From Nageia nagi (taxonomy: Eukaryota; Pinophyta), in contig JBITNC010000001.1 in NCBI GenBank assembly GCA_050084985.1, positions 71,114,001 through 71,178,000 of the forward strand: 64,000 bases of DNA, written 5' to 3'. Made by a program: the position numbers and the translations under genes. Shown here in pieces: positions 38,940 through 49,600 of this stretch. The first letter of the stretch is position 1. Every line of letters starts with the position of its first letter. The notes below the pieces were generated by a model. It saw only the letters and a program-made list of their open reading frames with translations, made no database searches and was not told the origin of the DNA.

Positions 38940-39033
38940 ATTATTGTATTGAATTCATGTTTGTGATGATAAATTTACCCTTAAGAAGATTTTATGTTGT
39001 ATAGTGTTGATTTTGTTGTACACCTTCATGGTA

Positions 39034-39285
39034 AGTATGCTCTATGTGAGGAACTTATACAAATTGGCCAATATAGCATTGATTAGTTATTCATGTGTGA
39101 GGAACTCTTATGTGTATTTTGGCACTATTTTGTTATCCATATGTGAGGAAGTCATATGTGCATACTCTATTTTTGGTCAATCTAGCACTATTTAGTTATC
39201 CATGTGTGAGGAACTCTTCTATGTCTTTTGGCACTATTTAGTTATCCATATGTGAGGAACTTGTATGTGCATGCTCTATTTTGTA
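39034..39285 (+). repeat. Tandem repeat, about 110-bp dimeric unit
   Basis: TATGTGAGGAAC(T) recurs five times, at about 39042, 39095, 39141, 39206 and 39250. Most are preceded by CTATTTAGTTATCCA and followed alternately by TCTTATGTGTATTTTGGCA or TATGTGCATACTCTATTTT. It lies between pol and the 3' LTR. Confidence 0.85.
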
Positions 39286-39741
39286 ATGATAATAAACACA
39301 TGTTATATATAGCAGGTGACTATAAGTTTTTAGCATAGCATCTTTGTGATGACTTATAGTGCACCATTGATCAGTTCATGATGGCATTTATATGATTCAT
39401 CTATCCTTGTTGATATGAATATGATGCATCTAACTAATCTTATTATTTGAGCTACTTATCACTTGCAGGTTTCTTTGAGATTGCAAGTTACTTACCTCAG
39501 GTATGCAGGCTCTTGGAGACTCTTCATGACTTCCAGTTGGATAACTACTTCATGTACATTGAAACTGGTTGTGGTTAATGATTGTATTTGGCAAAGTAAT
39601 GAGTCTTAAACTAAATATTTATTACTTCACAAATATGTAAAAAGTTCTCATCTCTATTGTATCTATTTAAAAGAGAACTCTCTTACTTTCTCTTCTTCTT
39701 CTCTCTTACTCACTCTATCCCAATATTGCATTAAGGGGAAG

Positions 39742-40232
39742 TGTTGGAATGTATAATACATTATTGTAAAGGTTTGTATCAAATATTTTATGTATGTTCA
39801 CTAATACTTAAGGGTATCATTTGATACCTTAAGTATTTAAGTGAATATGATAATGTAACTTGTTCTACACTCCATGTCATGAGCATGCCCTTTAGGTAAA
39901 AGGATGTGCATGTCATGCTTTTGTACATTGGATAAAAGGGTGATCCAAAAAGGGATTTTGACCTATAAATAGAAGGATCCCTCTTTATGATCACATAGTA
40001 ATTGTGGATTATAGTTATGCTATAGGATAGAAGTGTAGGAGTTGAGATTAGGAGGATTGTAAGAGAGTTGTATTTATGATTGAAGTATGGATGTACTCCT
40101 AGTTGGAGGAACCACTTTATATATTGAGTGAATTTGTGAGATTATCTTATTTTGAGATTGTTAGATGTGTATTGTGAGCTTTCAAGAGATCTTGGTTGTT
40201 TAGAAATTATCTTGTTGGTGTTAGTTCCTTCA
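39742..40232 (+). repeat. 3' LTR of nested copia
   Basis: It starts TGTTGGAATGTATAAT and ends GTTAGTTCCTTCA, followed by TATTC. It contains the TATA box at 39964-39971 and a near-palindrome at 39806-39834. Confidence 0.96.
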
Positions 40233-40237
40233 TATTC

Positions 40238-41294
40238 CTCTTTCAAGGTAAAGAATAAATAAAGGTATTTTAATCCACTATGAGGTATTGGAAGATTCCA
40301 CACTTGGACATTAGGATTAAGGAGGAATATTGGACCATAAAGATGTGAATTTGGTTATATTAAGACACCTACATCTCCCTTAGAGGCTCTTAGACCAAAG
40401 TGGATGATACTGAGGCACATGGAGGACTCCCATGACCCAACATTGGCATTTCTATCTCTTGCATGTGATTACTCCCATATCCAAGAACCTCAATCTTGGA
40501 CTTGAGGTATGAGAGCACACGAATCACACTTACACATCATTTTATGAGATCACATAAATCCCAACACATGATTAAAAGAGCTACCTCATCTATATAAGGA
40601 GGATTCCTAGAATACCAAAAGCATAAGATTATTATTACTTCTTCTATCTTCTTTGGAGTGAGATATTTATAGTGGGATGCAATATAGAACTTACATGGAC
40701 ACTTAGGGGTTGGCATAGCCTAAGTTGTTAGCTAGCTATCTAAGGGTGTTGTCATTACCTTAGATTATCGTAATATTGTAAATGGAGATTTGATATCCCA
40801 TCACAGCTATTGATAAAGGAAGCCCTAGTGCATCCTTTTCCACACTAAAAACATTGAGCCCTAGAGCATTAGTCTCATAGCATAATCATTGTAATTGAGG
40901 TTCACTATCATTTCTTATTCAAATACAATTATAATATTTTACTATCCCTTGCTATCTCTCTCCTTGTGCTTGTGCATTGGATTTTGGTATAATTGTGGGA
41001 GTGTTAGTCCATATTTTTCCTTCCTTATTAGAAATTGGATGCTTAGTATTTAATTGATCCATTTACATATGTTTAGCTTCCATACTTGTTGTGTTGGGTA
41101 TTTTTGAAGTTGTTTACATGGTTCATGAGATATCTTGTTAGACATTGGGTTTGCTTGCATAATTTAATTTTAATTCATAAGATACAAAATTGTAAGGCCA
41201 ACATCCCTCTCCTAGGGCACATTTGGTGGATTCGATTGATTCAAAATTTAGGGATTTAATAGAAATCCTTGGTGAGCCCAAGTTACACTCATCA
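40238..41294 (+). repeat. 3' LTR of large-LTR element, second part
   Basis: It continues the alignment with the 5' LTR from about 25467 (TCAAGGTA...AATAAAGGT) to the shared end AAGTTACACTCATCA. Confidence 0.92.
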
Positions 41295-44040
41295 CAAAAT
41301 TAACAAAAACCTTCACCCAAATATTCACCATGTACATACATATTAAGGTCAATACTAATCAATATTCCTTTTTCCACTATGTTTTGGTATTAAATCAAGA
41401 TACATTTCCTTATCTTAATTTGTGTATGCAATATCAATTTCTATCCCTACAAGTAAAATTAAAATCTTATATAAATTACTAGATAGAATAGAATACAAAT
41501 TAAGTCAATTATTTTAGATTTGAAATAATAGTTATACTATTGACTATTCTAATGTAAAAGGTATCTATTTGGTTCTTGGGCCTTGAACACCACTATCAAT
41601 GTTGTGCCCAATTTCAAGGGTGGATACCTATGGAATTATGTGCAAGGGATCATTACAACTTTAGGCATGCAATATGTGAGCATTTAAAATATGAAATCAT
41701 AAAAAATTGACATACCTCTAATTTTTAAATTATGAAAAAAATATCTTAAATCAATTTTATCTTTTCAATCAAGCTCCTTTACCATCTATTTTTTAGTTGT
41801 TACAAGTATATCCTCCAACATTTTATCATGTTATAGAGATTATTATTGCATCTAGTCCAGTTTTATTTGTAATACTCATTAACAAGCAAAGCATTCAATG
41901 ATACACCTTTTTCAATACTTTGAACCTAACCTAATAGTTTTGGTCCTAAAATATTGGTGAGGTAATTATCCTTGATACATTGATTTATGAAGCATATTGA
42001 TTGTATTGCATCATCCAATTTTTCCTAGCAACATCACATGTATGGTTAATTGGGAACAAGTTAAAAAATAATTAATATAATCATCATTTTGAGTTCAATT
42101 TATTGCTATTTCCAAAGGGAATTACACTTACAATTATATCTACAACTTCTTATGAAATAGGATACCCATCTTTATTTTTATATATGCATTCCAAACAATT
42201 ATCTTTGGTAATGGAATTTTTACTTTTGGTTAGTTCTTCCTCTATAGGATATATAGTTAGAGATACATTGGGATAATTCATACAATAAAATAATATAGTT
42301 ATATTGTTTGTCATATATAATGGATGAGTATAAATAATACTATTCATGCTCTAATTGAGCATATATTTTTTCTTATAAGTGTGCAACATGTATTAGCAAG
42401 ATCTATTTTGTTTTTTTTAGTGACTAGCCACCTATAATAAAAAAAAAAAAAAATAGTATATAAATTAATTAGGGAGTTAGGTTTTGTAAAATTTATATGA
42501 ACATAAATATTATATGTAACTACTATAGAAAATTGGTTTATACTTGCCTCAAAGGCTTCTCTACTCTACCTTTTACAAAGGCTTCCTAATATTCAAATGA
42601 TACATGAGGTAGGAAAATAGTAATTATATATGTATCATTACCAAATTTATCATAATGGAATTTCATAAGTTGATTGATTAGTTTTTGATATGTTATTTAA
42701 TTTATAAATCTGATGTTTACTTTATTTCCAAGGTTCTTGCATTGTATATGCATATTGTATGGTGATTTATCCTATAAAAGAGACTTCTAATATATTCTTA
42801 ATGATTAATATGATGAAAGCAAATAACTAGATACTAAAGTAAAATTAACAATTTGACAAAAAGGAAAGAATTATATGGAATACAATGGTAAATGTTTGAA
42901 AATAATTTATTCTATTAAATCATAATCAATGTTGAAAATAACTTAATTCAAAGGAACTCAATAATCTACAATTCAAGAAATGAATTTACTAAAAGAAATG
43001 ACTAACTTATTGACTGCAGTCAAGAATACACATAAATAGGAATAAAGAATGGAATAATTAAAATATTAAGTTATATTAACACATTTATAATTACTCAAAA
43101 CTAATGCAAACTAAAATGGAATAAATTAAAAGAATATCTAACCTAGACTAAGGTGCAGGTGGATCTATGCCTTCACTAGAGTTGAATGTATCTTATTGAC
43201 TACTTAGAAATGAAAATAAAATTTTCTTTATATTACTTGTAAAAAGATTACATAGCACTGATTCAAGATTCATATAGATAATTAGTATTACATACACTTA
43301 GGTTTCTATATTCATACATGCATTTGTCTTCAAAATCATTCCATTTTATACTAATAATAAATAATAGTATGAGTAATTACTCTAAATATAAATAGTTACA
43401 AATAGTAAATGAAGATAAAATATCATTAACCATCTTTTCCACTCTTTTAATTTCAATTTTATGGCTATTCACAATTTAATTTATCTCTTTATCCATGCAA
43501 TTAGAAATGGATTGTAACTCATGCAGGAATCTCATATGGAATGTTAACATGCCTCTATAAAATAGATTTGGTTACATAGGTAAATCATAAAAACAATTGT
43601 CAAAAACATGTGAAAGAATGATGGTATGTAGGTGGACATGAGTCCACCTATAAACCATTTTAAGTGCATCTCCATTTATGAAAATGAATCACATTTATGA
43701 CCCATTAAAGAAAATATCTTCACATATAATAACTTTTATTACCAACTATTGCAAGTGCATCATCTCTCTACAAGGATAATCTGTGTTACAAATCATTGTA
43801 GGAAGACTTCAATATCTTAATATGAAGTCATTATTCCTACATAAAAATCATACATACAAAACATTAAGGAAATGCATACAAAATAAGATAAAATCTATAT
43901 TTTTTATATCAAAGTATTAAACCATAAATAAGCATTAGATTTAGGTAAAAACATAATTCACAAGAGCTATTTACATACCAAAAGGAGAAATTAAAGTCCA
44001 TAAAAATAGGGTTAAAATTATGCATTTTTACAACTCATCA
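41295..44040. other. AT-rich stretch ending in a probable LTR edge
   Basis: No gene is seen. A poly-A run lies near 42438 and a perfect 7-bp-arm hairpin GGTGGAC-ATGA-GTCCACC at 43631-43648. The right edge CAACTCATCA at 44040 followed by TGTCCCCTAACTT reads on the minus strand as purine tract then TGATGAGTTG. It is therefore probably the 3' LTR of the minus-strand gypsy relic. Its left end and partner LTR were not found. Confidence 0.5.
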
Positions 44041-44055
44041 TGTCCCCTAACTTAA
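44041..44055 (-). other. Probable polypurine tract of minus-strand gypsy relic
   Basis: The minus strand reads TTAAGTTAGGGGACA, followed directly by TGATGAGTTG, a plausible LTR start. Confidence 0.5.
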
Positions 44056-44559
44056 CAAGAGATCATGTCCTCATGGAATATAAATATTCTTATGCTTGAC
44101 TTGCCTATTGAAATCAAGGGATATTGGATATAGCCTATCCCCAGTCATATAATAGCCATTATGCATGGATTTCCTTAACCACTCTTCTCTAATTTCTATA
44201 GCAATAGGGGCCTCCACTTAAACAAAGTGGGGTATAAGGGTATATAAGTATGATTATGGTACTTATACCCAACCCATTTAATCTATTCATCATCCTCCTA
44301 CTTTTATTTATACAATGGAAACTTATTTATTGCCTTATCAAAATTTAGCTAGGAAATAGGCTCTCTTCTTCTCAAAACTAGGAAAAAAATGGAAATCTAT
44401 CCATGAAACTAGTCATGGATTCCTCTTCATACACATTGAACACAATCTTCACTTTTTCAAGAACCTATTCCCTTATCTCTCAAATCCTTTCCCTACATCG
44501 ATGACTATTGGCCCATTCCTTAAGTTCTTCTATGATTAACCCAAGAAGTTGTTCTCTTC

Positions 44560-44960
44560 CCTTAGCATCAAACCCTTTGTACTAGTTTTTTATTCATAAT
44601 CCATATAAGCTCTATGGTGAAAGCATTCTATCATTAATGTGGAGGAAAAGGCTCTTATTTCTACATCACCAACCCAAGGATCAAGGTTATAATTAGTATG
44701 TATGGGAAGGAAGTAGTTGTGTAGGAAGAATTCAAGCATGAGATCTTGTTAGGTGGTATAATAGACATAAAATATGGTTTATAAATCTTCTATGGTATTA
44801 TTTTGTATTTTTTCCCATAAAATATTTTGGAAAATTGAAACAAGAACTATTCCTTTATCATTAGGGCATAAACATGAGGAGGGGGTCTATAGATTCTAAT
44901 TGAGGGATCAATTATTTCAATTTTGCTTGCTTTTATTTTTCATAACCTAAAGGATCATAT
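44560..44960 (-). pseudogene. Unassigned extra frame downstream of gypsy pol
   Basis: On the minus strand one frame reads on with few breaks: FFLHNYFLPIHTNYNLDPWV, GDVEIRAFSSTLMIECFHHR and AYMDYE, then stops, then KTSTKGLMLREENNFLG. The length and phrase-like composition suggest a real former protein, but I recognise no family. It lies between integrase and the 3' LTR, where Tat and Athila elements often carry extra reading frames. Confidence 0.35.
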
Positions 44961-45748
44961 ATTCTTTATCAAAGGCATGTTGCTTTTTAGTTTGACTTGG
45001 TTTGTCTTTTAATCCCTAGCATTTTCTTATAAAGAGAAAATTCTATTTTGCATTTTACCAAATGTATGTTCCATAAGATGAATCAACCTAACAAACTCAT
45101 AGCTAACATAGGAGACTATAAATACCCTTACCTTGAGGTAAATGTGATGAAATAGTCACTTGATATTCTCAAAAACTCCTATAAATGGATCCAAAATTTC
45201 TTCATGCTATGTCATCTATTTTTCTTAATTGTTTCTTCCCCCCTCTTCTTAGCAGTGCGAAATAGGATGATTGGTGGGCTCTCTTAAAGGCTCTCCACCT
45301 TTAAAAATGGATGGCCTTAGTCCCTCCATTAGAGTTTTACCTTTTTAATATTGTAGGTTTTCTATATTTTCATGCATCTCTTCCTCCTCTTCCTAAAATT
45401 ATACATTTCTTACTTGCATTTGCTCATGGGCTTGCAACAAATTTTCTAGGGTTGTATTGGGTGCCTTCATTTTATCCAATTTGTCTAGTGATTGGTTTAG
45501 CTTGGATTTTAGGGATGCTATTTTCTCCCTCAGCTTTTTATTGCATTCTCAAGAATTCTTTAGTTATATCTTAACTAGGGATTCTTTTTCATGAACAAGA
45601 GGAGGGAAAATTTGTAATTTACTTCATCATTTATTTTGTGTCCTTGACCCTTGAGGTAATTCTCTTTTTGAAGGTCTTACTTATTCTACTATTTTTGGAT
45701 ATTTAGATATATGGGTCTTCCTCCTTGAATTTTTATCCTTTATTACTT

Positions 45749-45753
<5 letters not shown>

Positions 45754-45779
<26 letters not shown>
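45754..45779. repeat. (AT)n microsatellite
   Basis: Uninterrupted AT dinucleotide run of about 26 bases. Confidence 0.97.
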
Positions 45780-46955
45780 GAAGTCTTCTCTTCTCCCATA
45801 CAAAATTTATATCAAGAATGATCCCTCAATGTTGGTAGTCTATATAGGGTATCCATGACTACATTTTACTAGCCCTTGATGGGTTAGTAAACTAATATTC
45901 CAATCAATTTTTTACTTTTTGACAATATAATCCATTGATTTGGCCAATAATAATGGGATATTCACTTGGCATTTTGGTCTTTGGAAGTGTTGCAGGTGTG
46001 ATAGGAACTTTGGGTGGATACCATGAATAATGGTGAAATGTCCCTTGCATGTGATGTATATTTTCAATAAGTAGGCCACATCAAACCATGAAGGTTGAAG
46101 ATTGAATTTTTCTAACCCAATTCAAGGTTTTACCATTAGCTCCTCTCTTTAATAAAAGAAATTTTGTTATTATTATTTATAATTTCGCTATGTTCATATA
46201 CCATTGTTGTTATATATTTAGGATACTAGTTACCTTAGAGATTTTATTATAATTTACCAAATATCATATATACAATACCCTCATACCATACCTTGATTAA
46301 TTCTCTATTAATATATTGATTATACCCACATAATTTATTGTAGTACCATAGCCATTGTTCATAATTGAATATGTACATCTCCATCTAATTTTCAAGGAGC
46401 TTAGCTAAGGAATGGGTTTTGAAATAATGCTTAATTAAGGTAGCTACTAAATATAAAATGATAAAAATAATAATTTTATGTATTTTACATGTACCTCCCA
46501 AGGATGAGATAATTTAAAGTAGAGGAGGTGGTGCTAGCAGATTGAATAAATCATAAATATAGTAATTTGTAGGGGACCTCAAGTAGATATATTAAGCAAT
46601 ACATTTTGTTAAGGAATTATTAAGGTTGCTAGCAATTGCAAGTAGATGCGAGCAAGATGCATAGCAAGCTATTATGGTGAATCATCATAAGGACTTGTAA
46701 ATAATTACAAGTAACCATGAACAAGTCATATGATAAATTGGTCATGCCAAAAGGAACTATAGACAATTGTAGGTTATTATGAATAATTGATAGGAAAATA
46801 ATGTTTTATAATTCTTCCTATAGCAAAAGTATTTTATCCTATTTTTGGTTGATGTAGGATTTTCCATGGACTTGTAATGCTCTTCCATCAAACATTCAAG
46901 TAACAAAGTATTTTTTTCAATAATAATAATTACATCAATTTCTTAGTTTTAAAAT

Positions 46956-47037
<82 letters not shown>
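46956..47037. repeat. Compound (TC)n(TA)n microsatellite
   Basis: About 11-12 TC units run directly into about 29 TA units. It lies just past the end of the integrase relic. Confidence 0.98.
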
Positions 47038-47040
<3 letters not shown>

Positions 47041-47059
47041 GAGGAAGATTTGTCTCTAA

Positions 47060-48250
47060 CCAATTAAAAATCTCTTAAATTTTGTACTATATCCTAAAAT
47101 TATTTCTTGGACTAGGATTTCCTATATAATTTTACCCGATGGTCATTGATGAGCATCCTTTAGAAGGTGTGATCTATTGTTTGAAGTTGAAAATGTCATT
47201 GTCATAGACTATGAGTATATCATAAGTTTCAAACCATCTTGTGTATAACTTCCCTTTGAAGTATAGGTAGTAGGATTTAAACAATAATGCCCAATCCATT
47301 GGCTAGAACTATATAATCTTAATGAATTTGTTATGCTATTATTTTTGTTGCTGTTGAATAACTTCCATATGGTTAAGTGTTTGTTCCTAATCTTCATTTA
47401 TATTGGTCATTTGATGTAGATGCTCTTTTTTTGGCTTAAATGAGGTCAATGACTACCTTGATGTTTTTTCTCAATATTTGAATTTCAAATTCAATTAGAA
47501 TTAATATATTCTTTCCATAGACCATCTCAAATGATGTGAGGCTTGTAGTGGAATTCCATGTGGTGTTGTAAGCCCATATTGCTTCCTTTAATATATTTGC
47601 CTAATCCTATCTATGGGTGGCCATATATTTTATCAATACTTTCTCCAATTATTGGCTTGTGACCTCAACTTACCTATTTTCCTAAGGTTGATAGGAAGTG
47701 GTCTTCTAGTGTTAAATTTCATATAAGGACACTAGTGCTGCTATGACCTTCAAGGTAAACTATGTAGTCTAGTTAGATACTATTTCTCATGGCACCCCAA
47801 ATCTAGTAAGGATTTCTTAATATAAGAAATTAATAACCTTTTATTATTGTACTAATATTAATGCCTTCACTACAAACCATTTGGTGACATAGTCTATGCA
47901 TAAAAAAATATGGTGATTCCCTTATGAAGGTGGTTTGATTAGCCCAATGAAATCTAACCCCCATTTTTTAAAATATTCAAGTATATTCTATGAACTAAAT
48001 GGAATTTCATTTTTTCAATTGATCTTACCCATTCATTGGAAATTATCATAGGTGGTTTTGAATTCAGCAACATCTTTGAATATTGATGGCCAATAGTATC
48101 TTGCATTCAATATTTTGTGTAATATCCTCTTTATCATGAAATATCTCCAAGGTGTTCAATATGCATTACACACATGATGTCATAGGTATTATTCTCATGC
48201 ACACATAATCATAGGATATTATTTATCCCTATTTTGAAGATTAAACCATC
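47060..48250 (-). pseudogene. Gypsy integrase, Tat/Athila type
   Basis: The zinc-binding part near 48050-48200 retains ILNARYYWPSIFKDVAEF. The catalytic core near 47560-47900 reads LDYVTKWFVVKALI, then EILTRFGVP*EIVSN. It continues with EAIWAYNTTWNSTTSLTSFE and MVYGKNILILIEFEI. The C-terminal domain near 47150-47330 reads DWALLFKSYYLYFKGKLYTR followed by WF. In the family this protein joins element cDNA to the chromosome. The normal Asp before the core strand is Asn or lost and there are many stops, so it is inactive. Confidence 0.88.
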
Positions 48251-48439
48251 AATCCACATGTAGAGGTGGCTATGATGGATGAATTAGGTTTTGATATTTT
48301 GGAGAAAACTTTGGTTGAAATTTTCTTATCACCAAATAATTGGTGATATTATCATACCAATGATTGAAGGTGGATATTGCAAATAGATATTCATCTAGGA
48401 ACTTACCTTGAATTGGTTCTTAGTCCATTATTGTGGGAC

Positions 48440-48880
48440 TTTGAGATAGAAAATTGGTGACCACATTAGACCATCCTAGTTTATCAATTATGGTAATATC
48501 AAATTTCTATAAGAGTGTCCATCTAACTATTATTCCATTCATGAGTGGTTTATTCATCAAGTATCTAATAACAAAGTGTTATATGTGTACATATACCTTG
48601 TACCATGTGATATAGTGGTGAAATTTATTAATACAATATACCATAGTGAGGAATCATTTCTTCATTATTGTATAGCTTAACTCAGCTTTGTGCAAGTTTT
48701 TACTTACAAAAGAGATGGAATAATGTTCTATACTTTCTTCCTATCCTAGAACTACACCTAGTGTTGTATCTAATGCATCTATTTGGGTATGAAAATGTAG
48801 TTTCTAGTTAAGTACATGTAAAATAGGTGTTGTGGAAAGATGATATTTCAATATCTCAAAGGCTTATTGGCATTGTAAAG
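48440..48880 (-). pseudogene. Gypsy RNase H and hinge
   Basis: LHFHTQIDALDTTLGVVLG corresponds to the family's first RNase H block (the catalytic Asp of IDA is kept). FVSKNLHKAELSYTIMKK and then RYLMNKPLMNGIIV with KFDITIIDKLGWSNVVTNFL follow in the order expected of Ty3/gypsy. Several stops are present. Confidence 0.88.
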
Positions 48881-48949
48881 TATAATTAAATTCAATATAT
48901 TTTAAGAATAATGTGAATAAGGGAGTGGCCATATTATTGAATTCTTTGA

Positions 48950-49600
48950 TAAAATGTTTATATTATCATATGTATGCCAATAAACTCTTCATATTTATCT
49001 CTTTTTATATGTTGGAGGTTATTAATAACTTCCACTCTATTAGGATCTACTTTTATGCCTTTACTAGAGATGTGATGACCAAGGAAAATACCTTCTATCA
49101 TAATTATGAAATATTTTTCATGATTCAAAGATATATGTTTCTCTCTACTATGAGTGAAGACTTTCTCCAAACTATTTAGAGTTTGATCCAAAGTATCATC
49201 ATAAAAGGTGAAATCATCCATATATACCTCCAATAAGTCATATGTGAGTTCAAAAAATATTTCCATCAATGTTGAAAGGTTGTAGGTGCATTACACAACC
49301 CAAATGAAATAAATCTAAATGTAAATATTTGTCATGGAAAAGTGAAGGTGGTATTATCTTGATCTTCAAGAGCTATTTATATTTGATTGTATCCACTAAA
49401 ACCATTTAGAGAGGTGAAATATGGTTTACCAACTAGAATATCTAATACCAGGTTGATGAATGGGAGTAGCAAGTAATCATTTATGGTATCTTTATTTAAC
49501 TCCCTATAATCAACATAAATTTTTCACTTCCCATTTTTATTGGTTACCATAACTAGTGGAGAAACTAGCTAGTTGTTTGATATAGATAAATAAAACTAGG
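48950..49600 (-). pseudogene. Gypsy reverse transcriptase
   Basis: A 103-codon open frame (48958-49269) contains LLEVYMDDFTFY with the YMDD catalytic site, then SLNHEKYFIIMIEGIFLGHH and ISSKGIKVDPNRVEVI. These are the palm end and the connection of gypsy reverse transcriptase. To its right, in other frames, is PLVMVTNKNGK*KIYVDYREL (49500-49560), the fingers motif. Frameshifts near 49280 and 49480 separate the pieces. Confidence 0.92.

Larger units (their letters stand above)
31734..40232 (+). mobile_element. Complete Ty1/copia element nested in an LTR, TSD TATTC
   Basis: LTRs of about 0.5 kb lie at 31734-32255 and 39742-40232. The 5-bp duplication TATTC is perfect (31729-31733 and 40233-40237), and the host LTR sequence continues on both sides. 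Order is LTR, strong Met-type primer site, 2.7-kb untranslated leader, gag, protease, integrase, reverse transcriptase, RNase H, 0.8-kb tail, purine tract, LTR. LTRs differ at perhaps 7 bases per 100 over the first 230 bases compared by eye, so it is younger than its host element. Multiple stops and frameshifts inactivate the proteins. Confidence 0.97.
24881..41294 (+). mobile_element. Large-LTR retroelement without recognisable gag-pol, split by a nested copia
   Basis: A 1.68-kb repeat at 24881-26561 is repeated at 31162-31733 plus 40238-41294 (about 1.63 kb). The nested element at 31734-40232 interrupts the second copy. A purine tract (TTTTGGAGGGG) precedes the 3' LTR and a Met-type primer-like sequence follows the 5' LTR, so orientation is plus. 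The 4.6-kb interior has no motif of gag, reverse transcriptase or integrase that I can find, so this looks like a non-autonomous large retrotransposon derivative (LARD-like). The last codons before the purine tract (LLGDKQILEG) resemble the end of gypsy pol. No target duplication was found (ATAGG versus CAAAA), so one end may be misplaced or lost. Confidence 0.85.
44041..49600 (-). mobile_element. Ty3/gypsy relic, Tat/Athila type, minus strand
   Basis: On the minus strand, reverse transcriptase, RNase H and integrase follow in order from 49600 to about 47060. Then come about 3 kb with an extra decayed frame, then a purine tract (AAGTTAGGGGACA) at 44041-44055 and a probable 3' LTR edge. The integrase phrasing and RNase H/hinge sequence (RYLMNKPLMNGIIV) resemble Tat/Athila-lineage elements of plants more than chromoviruses. 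Gag and protease, expected to the right of 49600, are not recognisable, and no second LTR was found. Confidence 0.8.

Noticed and set aside
24876-41299. Target duplication for the large-LTR element
   Set aside because: ATAGG on the left and CAAAA on the right do not match; the boundary or an end may have been altered.
45311-45574. 87-codon hydrophobic plus-strand frame
   Set aside because: It lies antisense to the gypsy relic, has no recognisable motif and can arise from T-rich sequence by chance.
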